Source: Mycobacterium sp.
Lineage (GTDB): Bacteria; Actinomycetota; Actinomycetes; Mycobacteriales; Mycobacteriaceae
Reading direction: 5' to 3'
Assembly: GCA_023264735.1 (NCBI GenBank)
Contig: JAHFVD010000039.1
Location: 1-50,490, forward strand
Length of the DNA stretch: 50,490 nucleotides
Of the stretch, positions 35,388 through 43,986 are shown in pieces. The translations under genes were made by a program, and so were the position numbers. Position 1 is the stretch's first letter. Each line of letters begins with the position of its first letter. The notes below the pieces were generated by a model. It was not told the DNA's origin and did no database searches. It saw only the letters and a program-made list of their open reading frames with translations.

Positions 35388-37390
35388 CGGCGCCTGCCCT
35401 CCGACGCCGCGTAATCGGCGGCACGGCGGACGGCGTCGCGTTGCTCGCAGGCCTCCTCGTACGCGTGGTCCAGCCGCCGGCGCTTGTCGTCGTCCTCCCA
35501 GCCGGGCCGCGGTGGCGACGACGAGCTCGCGACCAAATCATCGCTGGCGGCCAGCAGGAAGCGGTAGCGCGGCACGGTGGCCAGCAGTTGGGCGTGGGTG
35601 CCGATGTGCGTGATCGTGCCCGCGCCGTCGACCGTGTCGAGCAGTGCGACCTTGTCGGCGAGCAGGACCGTCGAGGCGCGGTGGGCGACCACCACCGCCG
35701 TCACCCCACCCAGCACGCGTCGCAGCGCCTCGGTGACCTCGGCCTCGGTGTGCACATCGAGGGCCGACAGCGTGTCGTCGAGCACCAGGATCCGCGGCTC
35801 GGCCAGGATGGCGCGGGCCAGCGAGAGGCGTTGCCGCTGCCCGCCCGACAGGCTCATGCCCTGTTCGCCGATCCGGGTCTGGAGACCGAACGGCAGGTCG
35901 TAGACGAACGGGGCGGCGGAGATCTCGATGGCCCTGGCGAGGTCCTCGTCGGACGCCTCGGGTCGGCCCAGCCGGAGGTTCTCGGCCACCGACATGGAGA
36001 ACAGCGTCGGGTCTTCGAACGCGGTGGCGACGGTCTCGCGCAGCGCCTCCAGGGACAGCTCACGGATGTCGGTGCCGTCGATGCGGATCGCGCCCTCGGT
36101 GACGTCATAGAGCCGGGGCAGCAGCGAGGCCAGCACCGACTTGCCCGAACCGGTGGCGCCCACCAGCGCCAGGGTCTCCCCCGGCTCGACGGTGACAGTG
36201 ACGTGCCTTAGTGCCCAGGCGTCTGTTTCAGGGCTGGAGCCGTCGTTCCCCGCCTCCGCGGGGAAGCGGAAGCCGACGTCGGCCAGCTCCAGCCGGCCGC
36301 CGCGCGGCGCGGCCGTGTCCGGCCCGTCGGTGATCTCGCGCGGGGCGTCGAAGATCTCGGCGATCCGGTTGGCCGCGGTCATCGCCTCCTGGGTCATCGA
36401 CAGCAGGAAGCCGAGCGAGGCGATCGGCCAGACCAGCGACAGCATCATCGTGATGAACGCGACCAGGGTGCCCAGGGTGACCAGGCCGTGCCCGGCGGCG
36501 TAGGCCCCGAAACCCAGCACGACGATCAGCGTGAGGTTGGGAATGACTTCGAGCATGGTCCAGAACTTCGCCGACACCGTGACCTTCTGGATCTGGGTGT
36601 CATAGAGCGTGCTGGCCTGCTCGTCGAAGCGGTCGTAGACGTAGTCTTCGCGGCCGAAGGACTTCACCGCCCGTAAGCCCAGCGCGGACTCCTCGACATG
36701 GGTGGCGACGTGACCGGCCTGGTCCTGGGCTTGCCGGGACAGCCGGGTGAAGGCGCGCTCGAAGTGCAGCACGGTGAGCGTGATCGGCACGATCGAGACC
36801 AGCACCACCACCCCGAGCGGCCAGTACATCGCCAAGAGAATGATCGTGACGACGGTGATCTGCAGGACGTTGAGGATCAAGAAGACCAACCCGAACGACA
36901 GCAACCGCCGAATAACGCTGAGATCGTTCATGATTCGCGACAGCAGCTGACCGGACTGCCAGCGGCCGTGAAACGACATCGGCAGGATCTGCAACCGGGC
37001 GTAGAGGTCCTTGCGGATATCGGCCTCGACCCCCATCGTGGCCTTGGCCACCAGCCAGCGCCGGATGAACCACAGCACGGCCTCGGAGACGCCCACCGCC
37101 ATGGCCGCCGCACCGAGCGCCCACAGCCCCCGCTGATCCTGGTGGCGTACCGGCCCGTCGATCACCGCCTTGGTCATCAGCGGGATGGCGACGGTGGCCA
37201 CCAGGCTGGTGATCGCGACCGTGATCATCGCGATCCAGCGCGCCCGATACGGCATCAGATACGGCAGCAACCGGAACAGATCGGAGGCTGCCCGCGGCAC
37301 CGGCCTGCGCGCAGCGATGGCTGGATCAGAGCGCACCGCACCCGGTTCCGAAGGCACCACATCCACCGCGTCAACCATTTCCTTAGTCAT
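35384..37390 (-). CDS. ABC exporter half-transporter with degenerate ATPase site
   Basis: A 668-residue protein with an N-terminal cytoplasmic extension, a six-helix type-I exporter domain (about 45-340), and an ATPase with Walker A GATGSGKSV, LSGGQRQ, and Walker B VLDDTLSALD, where Asp replaces the catalytic Glu. This is the usual signature of the degenerate half in heterodimeric exporters such as TM287/288. A 40-residue charged C-terminal tail (WEDDDKRRRLDHAYEEACEQR) is extra. The ATG at 37390 has an alternative at 37378. It forms one operon with the following half-transporter. Confidence 0.92.
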   Translation of the reverse strand: MTKEMVDAVDVVPSEPGAVRSDPAIAARRPVPRAASDLFRLLPYLMPYRARWIAMITVAITSLVATVAIPLMTKAVIDGPVRHQDQRGLWALGAAAMAVGVSEAVLWFIRRWLVAKATMGVEADIRKDLYARLQILPMSFHGRWQSGQLLSRIMNDLSVIRRLLSFGLVFLILNVLQITVVTIILLAMYWPLGVVVLVSIVPITLTVLHFERAFTRLSRQAQDQAGHVATHVEESALGLRAVKSFGREDYVYDRFDEQASTLYDTQIQKVTVSAKFWTMLEVIPNLTLIVVLGFGAYAAGHGLVTLGTLVAFITMMLSLVWPIASLGFLLSMTQEAMTAANRIAEIFDAPREITDGPDTAAPRGGRLELADVGFRFPAEAGNDGSSPETDAWALRHVTVTVEPGETLALVGATGSGKSVLASLLPRLYDVTEGAIRIDGTDIRELSLEALRETVATAFEDPTLFSMSVAENLRLGRPEASDEDLARAIEISAAPFVYDLPFGLQTRIGEQGMSLSGGQRQRLSLARAILAEPRILVLDDTLSALDVHTEAEVTEALRRVLGGVTAVVVAHRASTVLLADKVALLDTVDGAGTITHIGTHAQLLATVPRYRFLLAASDDLVASSSSPPRPGWEDDDKRRRLDHAYEEACEQRDAVRRAADYAASEGRRR

Positions 37391-37576
37391 CGACTACCGC
37401 TGAACATATCCAGCTGGACCGACACGACCCCCCGCGTTCGATGATCGCACGCACGGCAATCGGTTATCGGCCACGCTAGAACCTGAACAATGCTTGAGGT
37501 CAAACCCTTCCCCTGATGTCGCCGTGTCGTGGCGGCCTCCCACGGGTACGACCTTCGATCAGGCAAGATATGGGCC

Positions 37577-38278
37577 ATGGACAGTAGTTCGGCCGCACCC
37601 CGAGTACTGGTGGTCGATGACGATCCCGACGTGCTCGCATCGCTGGAGCGCGGGCTGCGGCTCTCCGGATTCGAGGTGGCCACCGCCGTCGACGGCGCCG
37701 AAGCCCTGCGCTCGGCCACCGAAACCAGACCCGACGCGATCGTCCTCGACATCAACATGCCGGTGCTGGACGGCGTGAGCGTGGTGACCGCGCTGCGCGC
37801 GATGGACAACGACGTGCCGGTCTGTGTGCTCTCGGCCCGCAGCTCGGTCGACGACCGGGTCGCCGGCCTGGAGGCCGGGGCGGACGACTACCTGGTCAAA
37901 CCGTTCGTCCTGGCCGAGCTGGTTGCCCGGGTCAAGGCGCTGCTGCGCCGCCGGGGTGCGACAGCCACGTTCTCCTCGGAGACCATTCAGGTCGGCCCGC
38001 TGGAGGTCGACATCCCGGGCCGGCGGGCCAGAGTCAATGGCGTCGACGTCGACCTCACCAAGCGGGAGTTCGATCTGCTGGCGGTGCTCGCCGAGCACAA
38101 GACCGCCGTGCTGTCCCGGGCCCAGCTGCTCGAACTGGTGTGGGGCTACGACTTCGCCGCCGACACCAACGTCGTCGACGTCTTCATCGGCTACCTGCGC
38201 CGCAAACTCGAGGCCGGCGGCGCGCCCCGACTGCTGCATACCGTGCGCGGCGTGGGCTTCGTGTTGCGCACCCAGTGA
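37577..38278 (+). CDS. prrA: PrrA response regulator, OmpR family
   Basis: A 233-residue protein starting at ATG 37577 ([16 protein letters not shown]). The receiver has Asp58 in [11 protein letters not shown] and Lys in DYLVKPF. The C-terminal winged helix reads [20 protein letters not shown] and ends [16 protein letters not shown]. It is almost identical, as I recall it, to M. tuberculosis PrrA (236 residues), an essential regulator of early intracellular adaptation and nitrogen/hypoxia responses. It overlaps nothing; prrB starts 4 bases after the stop. Confidence 0.96.
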   Translation: MDSSSAAPRVLVVDDDPDVLASLERGLRLSGFEVATAVDGAEALRSATETRPDAIVLDINMPVLDGVSVVTALRAMDNDVPVCVLSARSSVDDRVAGLEAGADDYLVKPFVLAELVARVKALLRRRGATATFSSETIQVGPLEVDIPGRRARVNGVDVDLTKREFDLLAVLAEHKTAVLSRAQLLELVWGYDFAADTNVVDVFIGYLRRKLEAGGAPRLLHTVRGVGFVLRTQ

Positions 38279-38282
38279 CCTC

Positions 38283-39620
38283 GTGACGCTGCCGCGCATC
38301 TTTCGCCGGACCCCGTCGCTGCGCACCCGCGTGGCGTTCGCGACGGCGATCGGCGCGGCGATCGTGGTGACCATCGTGGGCACCATCGTCTGGATCGGCA
38401 TCACCAACGACCGCCTGGAACGTCTGGACCGGCGCCTCGACGAGGCCGCCGGCTTCGCGGTGCCGTTCGTCCCCCGCGGGCTGGACCAGATTCCACCGTC
38501 ACCCAACGACCAGGACGTGGTGATCACCGTCCGCCGCGGCGACAAGGTCCGGTCCAACTCCGATGTCGTGCTGCCGCGGCTGAACTCCGACTACGCCACC
38601 ACCGAGGTCGATGGCGTCCGCTACCGGGTGCGCACGGTGGAGCTGTCGTACCCGGAGGCCACCACGTTGGAGGTCGGCGCGACCTACGACGACACCATCG
38701 CCGACACCAACAACCTGCATCGCCGGGTGCTGGTCATCTGCGCACTGGCCGTCGGCGCGGCGGGTCTGCTGGGCTGGCTGCTGGCCACGTTCGCGGTCCG
38801 GCCGCTGCGACGGCTGGCCGCCCAAACCCGGCAGATCGAGGCCGGTGACAAGGCGCCCGATGTCGAGATCGGCGGCGCCACCGAGGCCGTCGAGATCGGC
38901 GAGGCGATCAAGGGTCTGCTCGAGCGGATCTGGACCGAGCAGGAACGGACCCAGGCAGCGCTGGCCTCGGCCCGCGACTTCGCCGCGGTGTCGGCTCACG
39001 AGCTGCGGACCCCACTGACCGCGATGCGCACCAACCTCGAAGTGCTGACCACCCTGGAGGTGACCGAGGAGCAGCGCAACGAGTTGCTCAGCGACGTCGC
39101 GCGCACCCAGGACCGCATCGAAGCCACCCTGGGCGCACTGGAACGCCTTGCCCAGGGCGAACTCTCGACCGAAGCCGACCACGTTCCCGTCGACATCACC
39201 GAGCTGCTCGACCGCGCCGCGCACGACGCGATCCGGGTGTACCCCGACCTCGACGTGTCGCTGGTGCCCTCCCCGACGTGCATCATCATCGGCCTGCCCG
39301 CCGGTCTGCGGCTGGCGGTGGACAACGCGATCGCCAACGCGGTCAAGCACGGTGGCGCGACCCGGGTCCAGCTGTCGGCGGTCAGCTCCCGCGAGGGTGT
39401 CCAGATCGCGATCGACGACAACGGCTCCGGCGTACCCGAGGCGGAGCGCTCCGCGGTCTTCGAACGCTTCGCCCGCGGGTCGACGGCGTCGCATTCCGGT
39501 TCCGGGCTCGGCTTGGCGCTGGTCGCTCAGCAGGCCGAATTACACGGTGGCACTGCCTCATTGGAGGACAGCGCACTCGGTGGTGCCCGGCTGGTACTGA
39601 GGCTGCCCGCGCCGCACTAG
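38283..39620 (+). CDS. prrB: PrrB sensor histidine kinase
   Basis: A 445-residue kinase from GTG 38283 (the M. tuberculosis protein is 446 as I recall). Topology: TM1 about 20-42, an extracytoplasmic sensor about 43-145, TM2 about 148-171, HAMP about 172-225, HisKA with phospho-His239 in [18 protein letters not shown], and a HATPase with [11 protein letters not shown] and [23 protein letters not shown] (N and G boxes). It phosphorylates PrrA. The earlier in-frame sequence upstream of 38283 overlaps prrA in another frame and is rejected. Confidence 0.95.
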   Translation: MTLPRIFRRTPSLRTRVAFATAIGAAIVVTIVGTIVWIGITNDRLERLDRRLDEAAGFAVPFVPRGLDQIPPSPNDQDVVITVRRGDKVRSNSDVVLPRLNSDYATTEVDGVRYRVRTVELSYPEATTLEVGATYDDTIADTNNLHRRVLVICALAVGAAGLLGWLLATFAVRPLRRLAAQTRQIEAGDKAPDVEIGGATEAVEIGEAIKGLLERIWTEQERTQAALASARDFAAVSAHELRTPLTAMRTNLEVLTTLEVTEEQRNELLSDVARTQDRIEATLGALERLAQGELSTEADHVPVDITELLDRAAHDAIRVYPDLDVSLVPSPTCIIIGLPAGLRLAVDNAIANAVKHGGATRVQLSAVSSREGVQIAIDDNGSGVPEAERSAVFERFARGSTASHSGSGLGLALVAQQAELHGGTASLEDSALGGARLVLRLPAPH

Positions 39621-39665
39621 GCCGCCGGGGTCGCTCCGCAGATCGCGTTGGGAGTGGCCAGGTAG

Positions 39666-39689
39666 GCGACACCGGACGCGACACCGGAC
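39666..39689. repeat. Tandem 12-bp direct repeat
   Basis: GCGACACCGGAC is repeated head to tail at 39666-39677 and 39678-39689, in the 235-base gap between prrB and the SDR gene. The gap holds no convincing gene. A short open frame (about 39772-39936, beginning MPNVLVYPHMSGDYPGF) overlaps the SDR gene and may be debris of a lost locus, since other mycobacteria carry ompATb-region genes near here. Confidence 0.5.
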
Positions 39690-39855
39690 GGCAACTGGGA
39701 CACCTACTTCAACGCGCGGTCACGCACGGCGCGCCGTTTCGCCGGGCGTTCGTGGAGGTCGCACCGGCCGATGCCCAATGTGCTTGTCTACCCACATATG
39801 TCGGGCGACTACCCCGGTTTCGAAGTCGACGTGATGGCGGCGGGTACGTACCCGG

Positions 39856-40596
39856 CTAAGCCCCGGGCGGTTGCCGCCATTCGATGGGTCGCAGCAGCAC
39901 GATCTCGGGCACCACACAACTGCGGGACACCCTGATCGTCATCCGGATCGCCTCGGCGATATCGCTCGGGGCGATCATCTCGCCGGCACCCACCGTGTCG
40001 CGGTAGTCGTCGGCCATCGGGGTGTTCACCAGACCCGGACAGATCGCGGTCACCTTGATACCGGAGGTGGACAGCTCGTCGTGCAGCGATTCGGTGAATC
40101 CGACGACGCCGAACTTGGTCGCCGAGTATGACGCCAGGCTCGCCTCGCCACGCTTGCCCGCATTCGAGGCGATGTTGACGATCTGCACCGATTTGCGCTG
40201 CTGCACAGCCGCTTCGAGGAGAGGCATGGACTTGCTGGTCAGCAGGATCACCGCGCGCAGGTTCACCGCAAGCTGCTCGTCGAGAAACTCCGCGGTGATC
40301 TCGCCGACCGCGCGGTTGCCCGCCACACCGGCGTTGTTCACCAGCAGATCCAGCGATCCGTGCCGGGCGGCGTGGTCGTCGACGATCTGGTCGAGGAACG
40401 CCTCGTCGGACAGCGACCCGGACACGGTGTGCACCGACGGGCCGCTTCCAAGCGACGACGCCACCGCTGCCAGCTTGTCCGGGTCCCGGCCGACGAGGGT
40501 GAGCGCGAAACCCTCCTCGTGCAGCATCGCGGCAATCGCCGAACCGATGCCGCCGGATGCCCCGGTGACGATCGCACTGCGCGCGTGGCTACTCAT
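39856..40596 (-). CDS. Short-chain dehydrogenase/reductase
   Basis: A 246-residue classical SDR from ATG 40596. NAD(P)-binding TGASGGIG (residues about 13-20), DLLVNNAGV, catalytic Ser in IVNIASNAG, and YSATK with the active-site Tyr/Lys. The C-terminus PEIVLLRPIEWRQPPGA is of the type seen in dehydrogenases/reductases related to YdfG. The substrate is unknown. It is not evidently co-transcribed with neighbours. Confidence 0.9.
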   Translation of the reverse strand: MSSHARSAIVTGASGGIGSAIAAMLHEEGFALTLVGRDPDKLAAVASSLGSGPSVHTVSGSLSDEAFLDQIVDDHAARHGSLDLLVNNAGVAGNRAVGEITAEFLDEQLAVNLRAVILLTSKSMPLLEAAVQQRKSVQIVNIASNAGKRGEASLASYSATKFGVVGFTESLHDELSTSGIKVTAICPGLVNTPMADDYRDTVGAGEMIAPSDIAEAIRMTIRVSRSCVVPEIVLLRPIEWRQPPGA

Positions 40597-40650
40597 TCCG
40601 GCATTACACACGCCGGACGCGCACCGCGCGCGTCGACGAAACCCGGCTAG

Positions 40651-40718
40651 CGGGTGGCCAGCAGGTCGATGACGAAGATCACGTCATCGGGTGGCCAGCA
40701 GGTCGATGACGAAGATCA
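40651..40718. repeat. 31-bp direct repeat at the 3' end of the FKBP gene (period 37)
   Basis: The stretch 40651-40681 is repeated exactly at 40688-40718. In the minus strand it codes for the last residues IFVIDLLATR. The copy at 40688-40718 is read by the gene and closes with TGA (40684-40686). The other copy lies just beyond and keeps an older TAG (40647-40649). It is a recent tandem duplication that leaves the protein unchanged. Confidence 0.95.
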
Positions 40719-41055
40719 AGGTCTTGCCGGACAGCTGATGTCCGCCACCGGCCGGGCCGTAGGCCTGCTCGGGCGGGATCGTGAGGTGGCGCCGACCGCC
40801 CACCTTCATGCCGGGGATACCGTCCTGCCAGCCCTGGATCAGCCCGCGCAACGGGAAGGAAATGGACTCCCCGCGATTCCACGAGCTGTCGAACTCTTCA
40901 CCGGTGTCGTACTCGACACCCACGTAGTGGACATCCACGACGGCACCGGGGGTGGCCTCGTCGCCGTCGCCGACCACCAGGTCTTTGATGACCAGTTCGG
41001 TGGGCGCCGGGCCGTCGGGGAATTCGATCACGGGTTTGGTCGTCACCGGACTCAC
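40684..41055 (-). CDS. FKBP-type peptidyl-prolyl cis-trans isomerase
   Basis: A 123-residue cytoplasmic FKBP. Core motifs: VDVHYVGVEYDTGEEFDSSWNRGE, FPLRGLIQGWQDGIPGMKVGG, RRHLTIPPEQAYGP and LIFVIDLLATR. The aromatic pocket residues of the family (Tyr, Phe/Trp) are present. It catalyses proline isomerisation in protein folding. The start is GTG 41055, with GTG 41046 a possible alternative. The 3' end is duplicated (see repeat). It follows the GntR gene by 9 bases on the same strand. Confidence 0.92.
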   Translation of the reverse strand: MSPVTTKPVIEFPDGPAPTELVIKDLVVGDGDEATPGAVVDVHYVGVEYDTGEEFDSSWNRGESISFPLRGLIQGWQDGIPGMKVGGRRHLTIPPEQAYGPAGGGHQLSGKTLIFVIDLLATR

Positions 41056-41064
41056 ATTAGCCGG

Positions 41065-41850
41065 TCAGGCGCTGCTGACCGAGCGTTCTACCCGGCCGTC
41101 CGTACCGCGGCGTTCCCTGGCGGTCACGGTCGACGTCGTCGCCGTCAATCGGACCCGGTCGGCGCGGAACAGGTCATAGGCGTATTCGAAGGGCCGGTCA
41201 GCGGCATCACGGGTGACCCGGGTGATCGCCACCAGCGGGCGCCGGTGCGCGACGCCGAGCCACTGCGCCTCCCGCGGGCTGGCGCTGACGACCTCGATCG
41301 TCTCGCTGGAGGTGGCGGGCACCAGGCCGTAGCGGACGGCGAAGAGTTCGTAGAGCGAGCCGCCCAGCGGTTGCTCCAGCAGATCGACGACGTGGTCGGC
41401 GACGAAACAGGAGAAGTCCACCGACAGCGGTACCCCGTCGGCGTAGCGCAACCTGCGGATCGCGAAAACCTCTCGGCGATCGTCGATTTCCAGTGCCGCG
41501 GCCTCCGCCGGGGTGGGCGGCCTGCGATCGGTGGCCAGCACGCGGGTGGCGCTGGTGTGGCCGCCGCTGCGCAGCCGGGCGGGCAGGCCGGCCAGCTCGG
41601 CGGCGTTGCGTTCCACCACGTCGGCGCGGACGAACGTGCCGCCGTTGCGCCCGGTCCGCCGCTCGAGCACCCCCGCACGGCTCAACGGCAGCAACGCGCT
41701 GCGCAGCGTGGACCGGGAAACCTCAAAGCGGTCGGCCATTTCGCGTTCGGTGCCCAGCCGCGAGCCGGGCCGCAGGGCGCCCTGCGCGAGCATTGAGAGG
41801 ATGCGTCGCCGCACATCCTCGGCAATCGGTCCCCCCTCCGATTCCTCCAT
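41065..41850 (-). CDS. GntR-family regulator with UTRA domain (HutC type)
   Basis: A 261-residue regulator from ATG 41850. The N-terminal winged helix is LGTEREMADRFEVSRSTLRSALLPLSRAGVLERR, and the C-terminal UTRA ligand-binding domain spans about residues 90-245 (FAIRRLRYADGVPLSVDFSCF, then ITRVTRDAADRPFEYAYDLFR). HutC-type regulators bind operators built on AGACCA half-sites; three such half-sites lie in the divergent promoter of this locus at 43720-43939. It is the last gene of the kinase-SDR-GntR operon and should be released by the substrate or an early intermediate. Confidence 0.9.
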   Translation of the reverse strand: MEESEGGPIAEDVRRRILSMLAQGALRPGSRLGTEREMADRFEVSRSTLRSALLPLSRAGVLERRTGRNGGTFVRADVVERNAAELAGLPARLRSGGHTSATRVLATDRRPPTPAEAAALEIDDRREVFAIRRLRYADGVPLSVDFSCFVADHVVDLLEQPLGGSLYELFAVRYGLVPATSSETIEVVSASPREAQWLGVAHRRPLVAITRVTRDAADRPFEYAYDLFRADRVRLTATTSTVTARERRGTDGRVERSVSSA

Positions 41851-41854
41851 CGGA

Positions 41855-42631
41855 CTAGGGGCGCACCGCATCCGGCGACTCCGGCAGCACCTGGCCACCG
41901 TCGACGGCGATGGCCTGGCCGGTAATGTAGCCGGCCTCGACCGTGGCCAGGAAGGCGGCGAGGTGGCCGATGTCCTCGGGCTTGCCCAGCGCGCCTGCCG
42001 GGATCGCACGGGTCATGCCCGCGATGTACTCCTCGCCCATGTCGGCAAGGCCTTCGGTGAAGATGTTGCCGGGCAGCACCGCGTTGACCGTGATCCCGTG
42101 CGGCGCGAGTTCGATTGCGGCCGTGCGCATGAAGCCCAGCTGCGCAGCCTTCGACGCCCCGTAATGCGACCAGCGCGGAAAGCCGGTGATCGGTCCGGTG
42201 ATCGACGATGTCAGGATTACCCGGCCGCGCCCGGAGGCGATCAGCGCATCCAGGCAGGCCTGCACGGTGAACACGTTGCCTTTGACGTTGACGTCGAGGA
42301 CCTCGGCCAGTTGCGCCGGGGTCATGGTGGCCAGCGGAGCCTCGGGGAAGATGCCCGCGTTGGCGCACACGATGTCGATACCGCCGAACGCGTCGACGAC
42401 TTCGGCGGCCAGGCCGGCACAGGCCATCGGGTCGGTGACATCGGTTTGCACGCCCAGCACCTTCCCGGTGCCCAATGTCTCCAGATCGGCCACCGCCGTG
42501 TCGAGTTCGGCCGCCGAACGCGCGGCGATCGCCACGTTGGCGCCCGCGGTGGCGAACACAGCCGCGATACCGCGGCCGATGCCCTTGCTGCCGCCAGTCA
42601 CCAGGACCGACGTCGACTGCAGATCAAACAC
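41855..42631 (-). CDS. Short-chain dehydrogenase (SDR) of the GntR locus
   Basis: A 258-residue SDR from GTG 42631 (an AGAGAGG site lies 7 bases upstream; TTG 42637 is the alternative). TGGSKGIG (residues about 12-19), [10 protein letters not shown], catalytic Ser in ILTSSITG, and [11 protein letters not shown] with Tyr/Lys. The C-terminus [20 protein letters not shown] is standard. It starts 42 bases after the kinase gene and ends 4 bases before the GntR gene, so it is co-transcribed with both. It may oxidise or reduce the carbonyl product of the pathway; inferred from position only. Confidence 0.88.
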   Translation of the reverse strand: MFDLQSTSVLVTGGSKGIGRGIAAVFATAGANVAIAARSAAELDTAVADLETLGTGKVLGVQTDVTDPMACAGLAAEVVDAFGGIDIVCANAGIFPEAPLATMTPAQLAEVLDVNVKGNVFTVQACLDALIASGRGRVILTSSITGPITGFPRWSHYGASKAAQLGFMRTAAIELAPHGITVNAVLPGNIFTEGLADMGEEYIAGMTRAIPAGALGKPEDIGHLAAFLATVEAGYITGQAIAVDGGQVLPESPDAVRP

Positions 42632-42673
42632 GTGCAATCCTCTCTGCTACAGCGCCATTCATAAATATGCGAG

Positions 42674-43687
42674 TCAGACCCGCGACCCGAAGATCGCGTC
42701 CTGCAGCCAGGTTGGGTCGTCCAGATAGCGCTGCGCCAATGCAGCGGTGTCGGGCGCGAACTCCTCGCCGACGCCGATCGCGGCGTCGGCGTCGTGATGG
42801 GATGCGATCCAGGCGGTGAGCATGATTCGGCGCATCATCACGAATGACGGGATCAGCGCAAGGTGCTCGACGGGGAACGACCCGGACTCGAAGTAGCCGG
42901 TGAGCCACTCGGCGATGATGCGTTCACCGGCGGGGGTGTCCTCAATGAACGACACCGCGGCCCCGAGATCGGCCAGGTACCACGACCAGCCCGAGTCGTC
43001 GAAGTCGATCACGGTGATACCGGCACCGGTATCCGCCGGATCGACCATCAGATTGGCCAGCCGGAGATCGGCGTGCACCAGGCCGAAACGATCTGGCGCG
43101 CAGCCGAAATCGGTCAGCTTCGCGGTGATGTCGTCGACCGCGCGCTGGATCATGACCCGATCGGCGTCGGTAAGGCCAGGTGCCAACCGCCAGTTACCCC
43201 ACCGGGCCTGCGGACCGAGGATCGTCTCAAGGTCCCAGCGGAACCGGGTGAAGTCAGCGGGGAAGGTCCAGTTGCGGGCATGCTCATGCATGATCGCGGT
43301 GATCCGGCCGAGCTCGTCGAATCCGACCGCCTCGGGATCCTCCTCCGCCGTACACCCCGCTACGAACGTCACCGCGTCGACGTGCAACGCGCCGCCATCG
43401 ACCTCGGCGACCACAACGTCGGTGCCGTCGATGGCCTCGATCAACTCAGGCGTGGCAACGGAGGTCTCGGTGCGCAGCGCCTGCATCCACGCCAGCTCCG
43501 AGCGGATCGCCTCCAGCGAGTGATAGCCGGGCCGATGCACGCGCAGCACGATCGGCTCATCGTCATCCACCAGATAGGTGGCGTTCTCGGAAAGGCTGAG
43601 CAGCCGCAGCGGCGTCTCACCGTCGCGACCATAGGCGTCCAGGGCTGCGCGCGCGAACAACTCATGAGTCGGCGGCAGTCCCGGCAT
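42674..43687 (-). CDS. Aminoglycoside-phosphotransferase-fold kinase, possible amino-alcohol kinase
   Basis: A 337-residue kinase of the APH/choline kinase fold. The N-lobe has the small-molecule-kinase start LRLLSLSENATYLVDDDEPIVLRVHRPGYH. The C-lobe has the catalytic loop VHADLRLANLM (Asp, Asn) and the metal-binding IDFDDSGWSWYLADL. This layout matches SrkA/hydroxylysine-kinase-like members. It leads a minus operon with the SDR and GntR genes and faces a permease and a class-III PLP enzyme, so it probably phosphorylates the pathway substrate. ATG 43687 was chosen; ATG 43705 is possible. Confidence 0.82.
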   Translation of the reverse strand: MPGLPPTHELFARAALDAYGRDGETPLRLLSLSENATYLVDDDEPIVLRVHRPGYHSLEAIRSELAWMQALRTETSVATPELIEAIDGTDVVVAEVDGGALHVDAVTFVAGCTAEEDPEAVGFDELGRITAIMHEHARNWTFPADFTRFRWDLETILGPQARWGNWRLAPGLTDADRVMIQRAVDDITAKLTDFGCAPDRFGLVHADLRLANLMVDPADTGAGITVIDFDDSGWSWYLADLGAAVSFIEDTPAGERIIAEWLTGYFESGSFPVEHLALIPSFVMMRRIMLTAWIASHHDADAAIGVGEEFAPDTAALAQRYLDDPTWLQDAIFGSRV

Positions 43688-43986
43688 GCGACCAGTGTGG
43701 ACCATAACCGCGCACCAAGCAGACCAAATCGACACTTTTAACGTCGTTGTTTCCTACCCGGGCTCAGGGAAACAAAGCCGAAACATTCGGCCGGTATTGA
43801 CTCGATTGTTCCTGTTGACCAGGCGATCTGGCGGGAGTAACAATGTCGTCGTCGCGCCACAGAGCCGTTGACGACATTGCCCTCGCTCCCCCGGGTACAC
43901 CTGCATCCGGGCTAAACCAGACCAACTACACCAGACCAAAAGGCGAGCGCGACCCCCAGTCACGCATCAGATTGGATATTCACACT
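43688..43986. promoter_or_regulatory. Divergent promoter region of the kinase/permease locus with AGACCA sites
   Basis: This 299-base region separates the two transcripts. CAGACCAA occurs three times: 43720-43727, 43918-43925 and 43932-43939 (the last two are CCAGACCAA repeats 14 bp apart). AGACCA is the half-site of HutC/UTRA-type GntR operators (TGGTCTAGACCA), so the locus regulator probably acts here. A perfect 10-bp inverted repeat, CAATGTCGTC 43841-43850 with GACGACATTG 43870-43879, could be a hairpin in the permease leader. I did not find a confident -35/-10 pair. Confidence 0.6.

Noticed and set aside
39772..39936. Short gene reading MPNVLVYPHMSGDYPGF
   Set aside because: It overlaps the SDR gene antisense, has no clear ribosome site and no recognisable family; kept only as possible debris.
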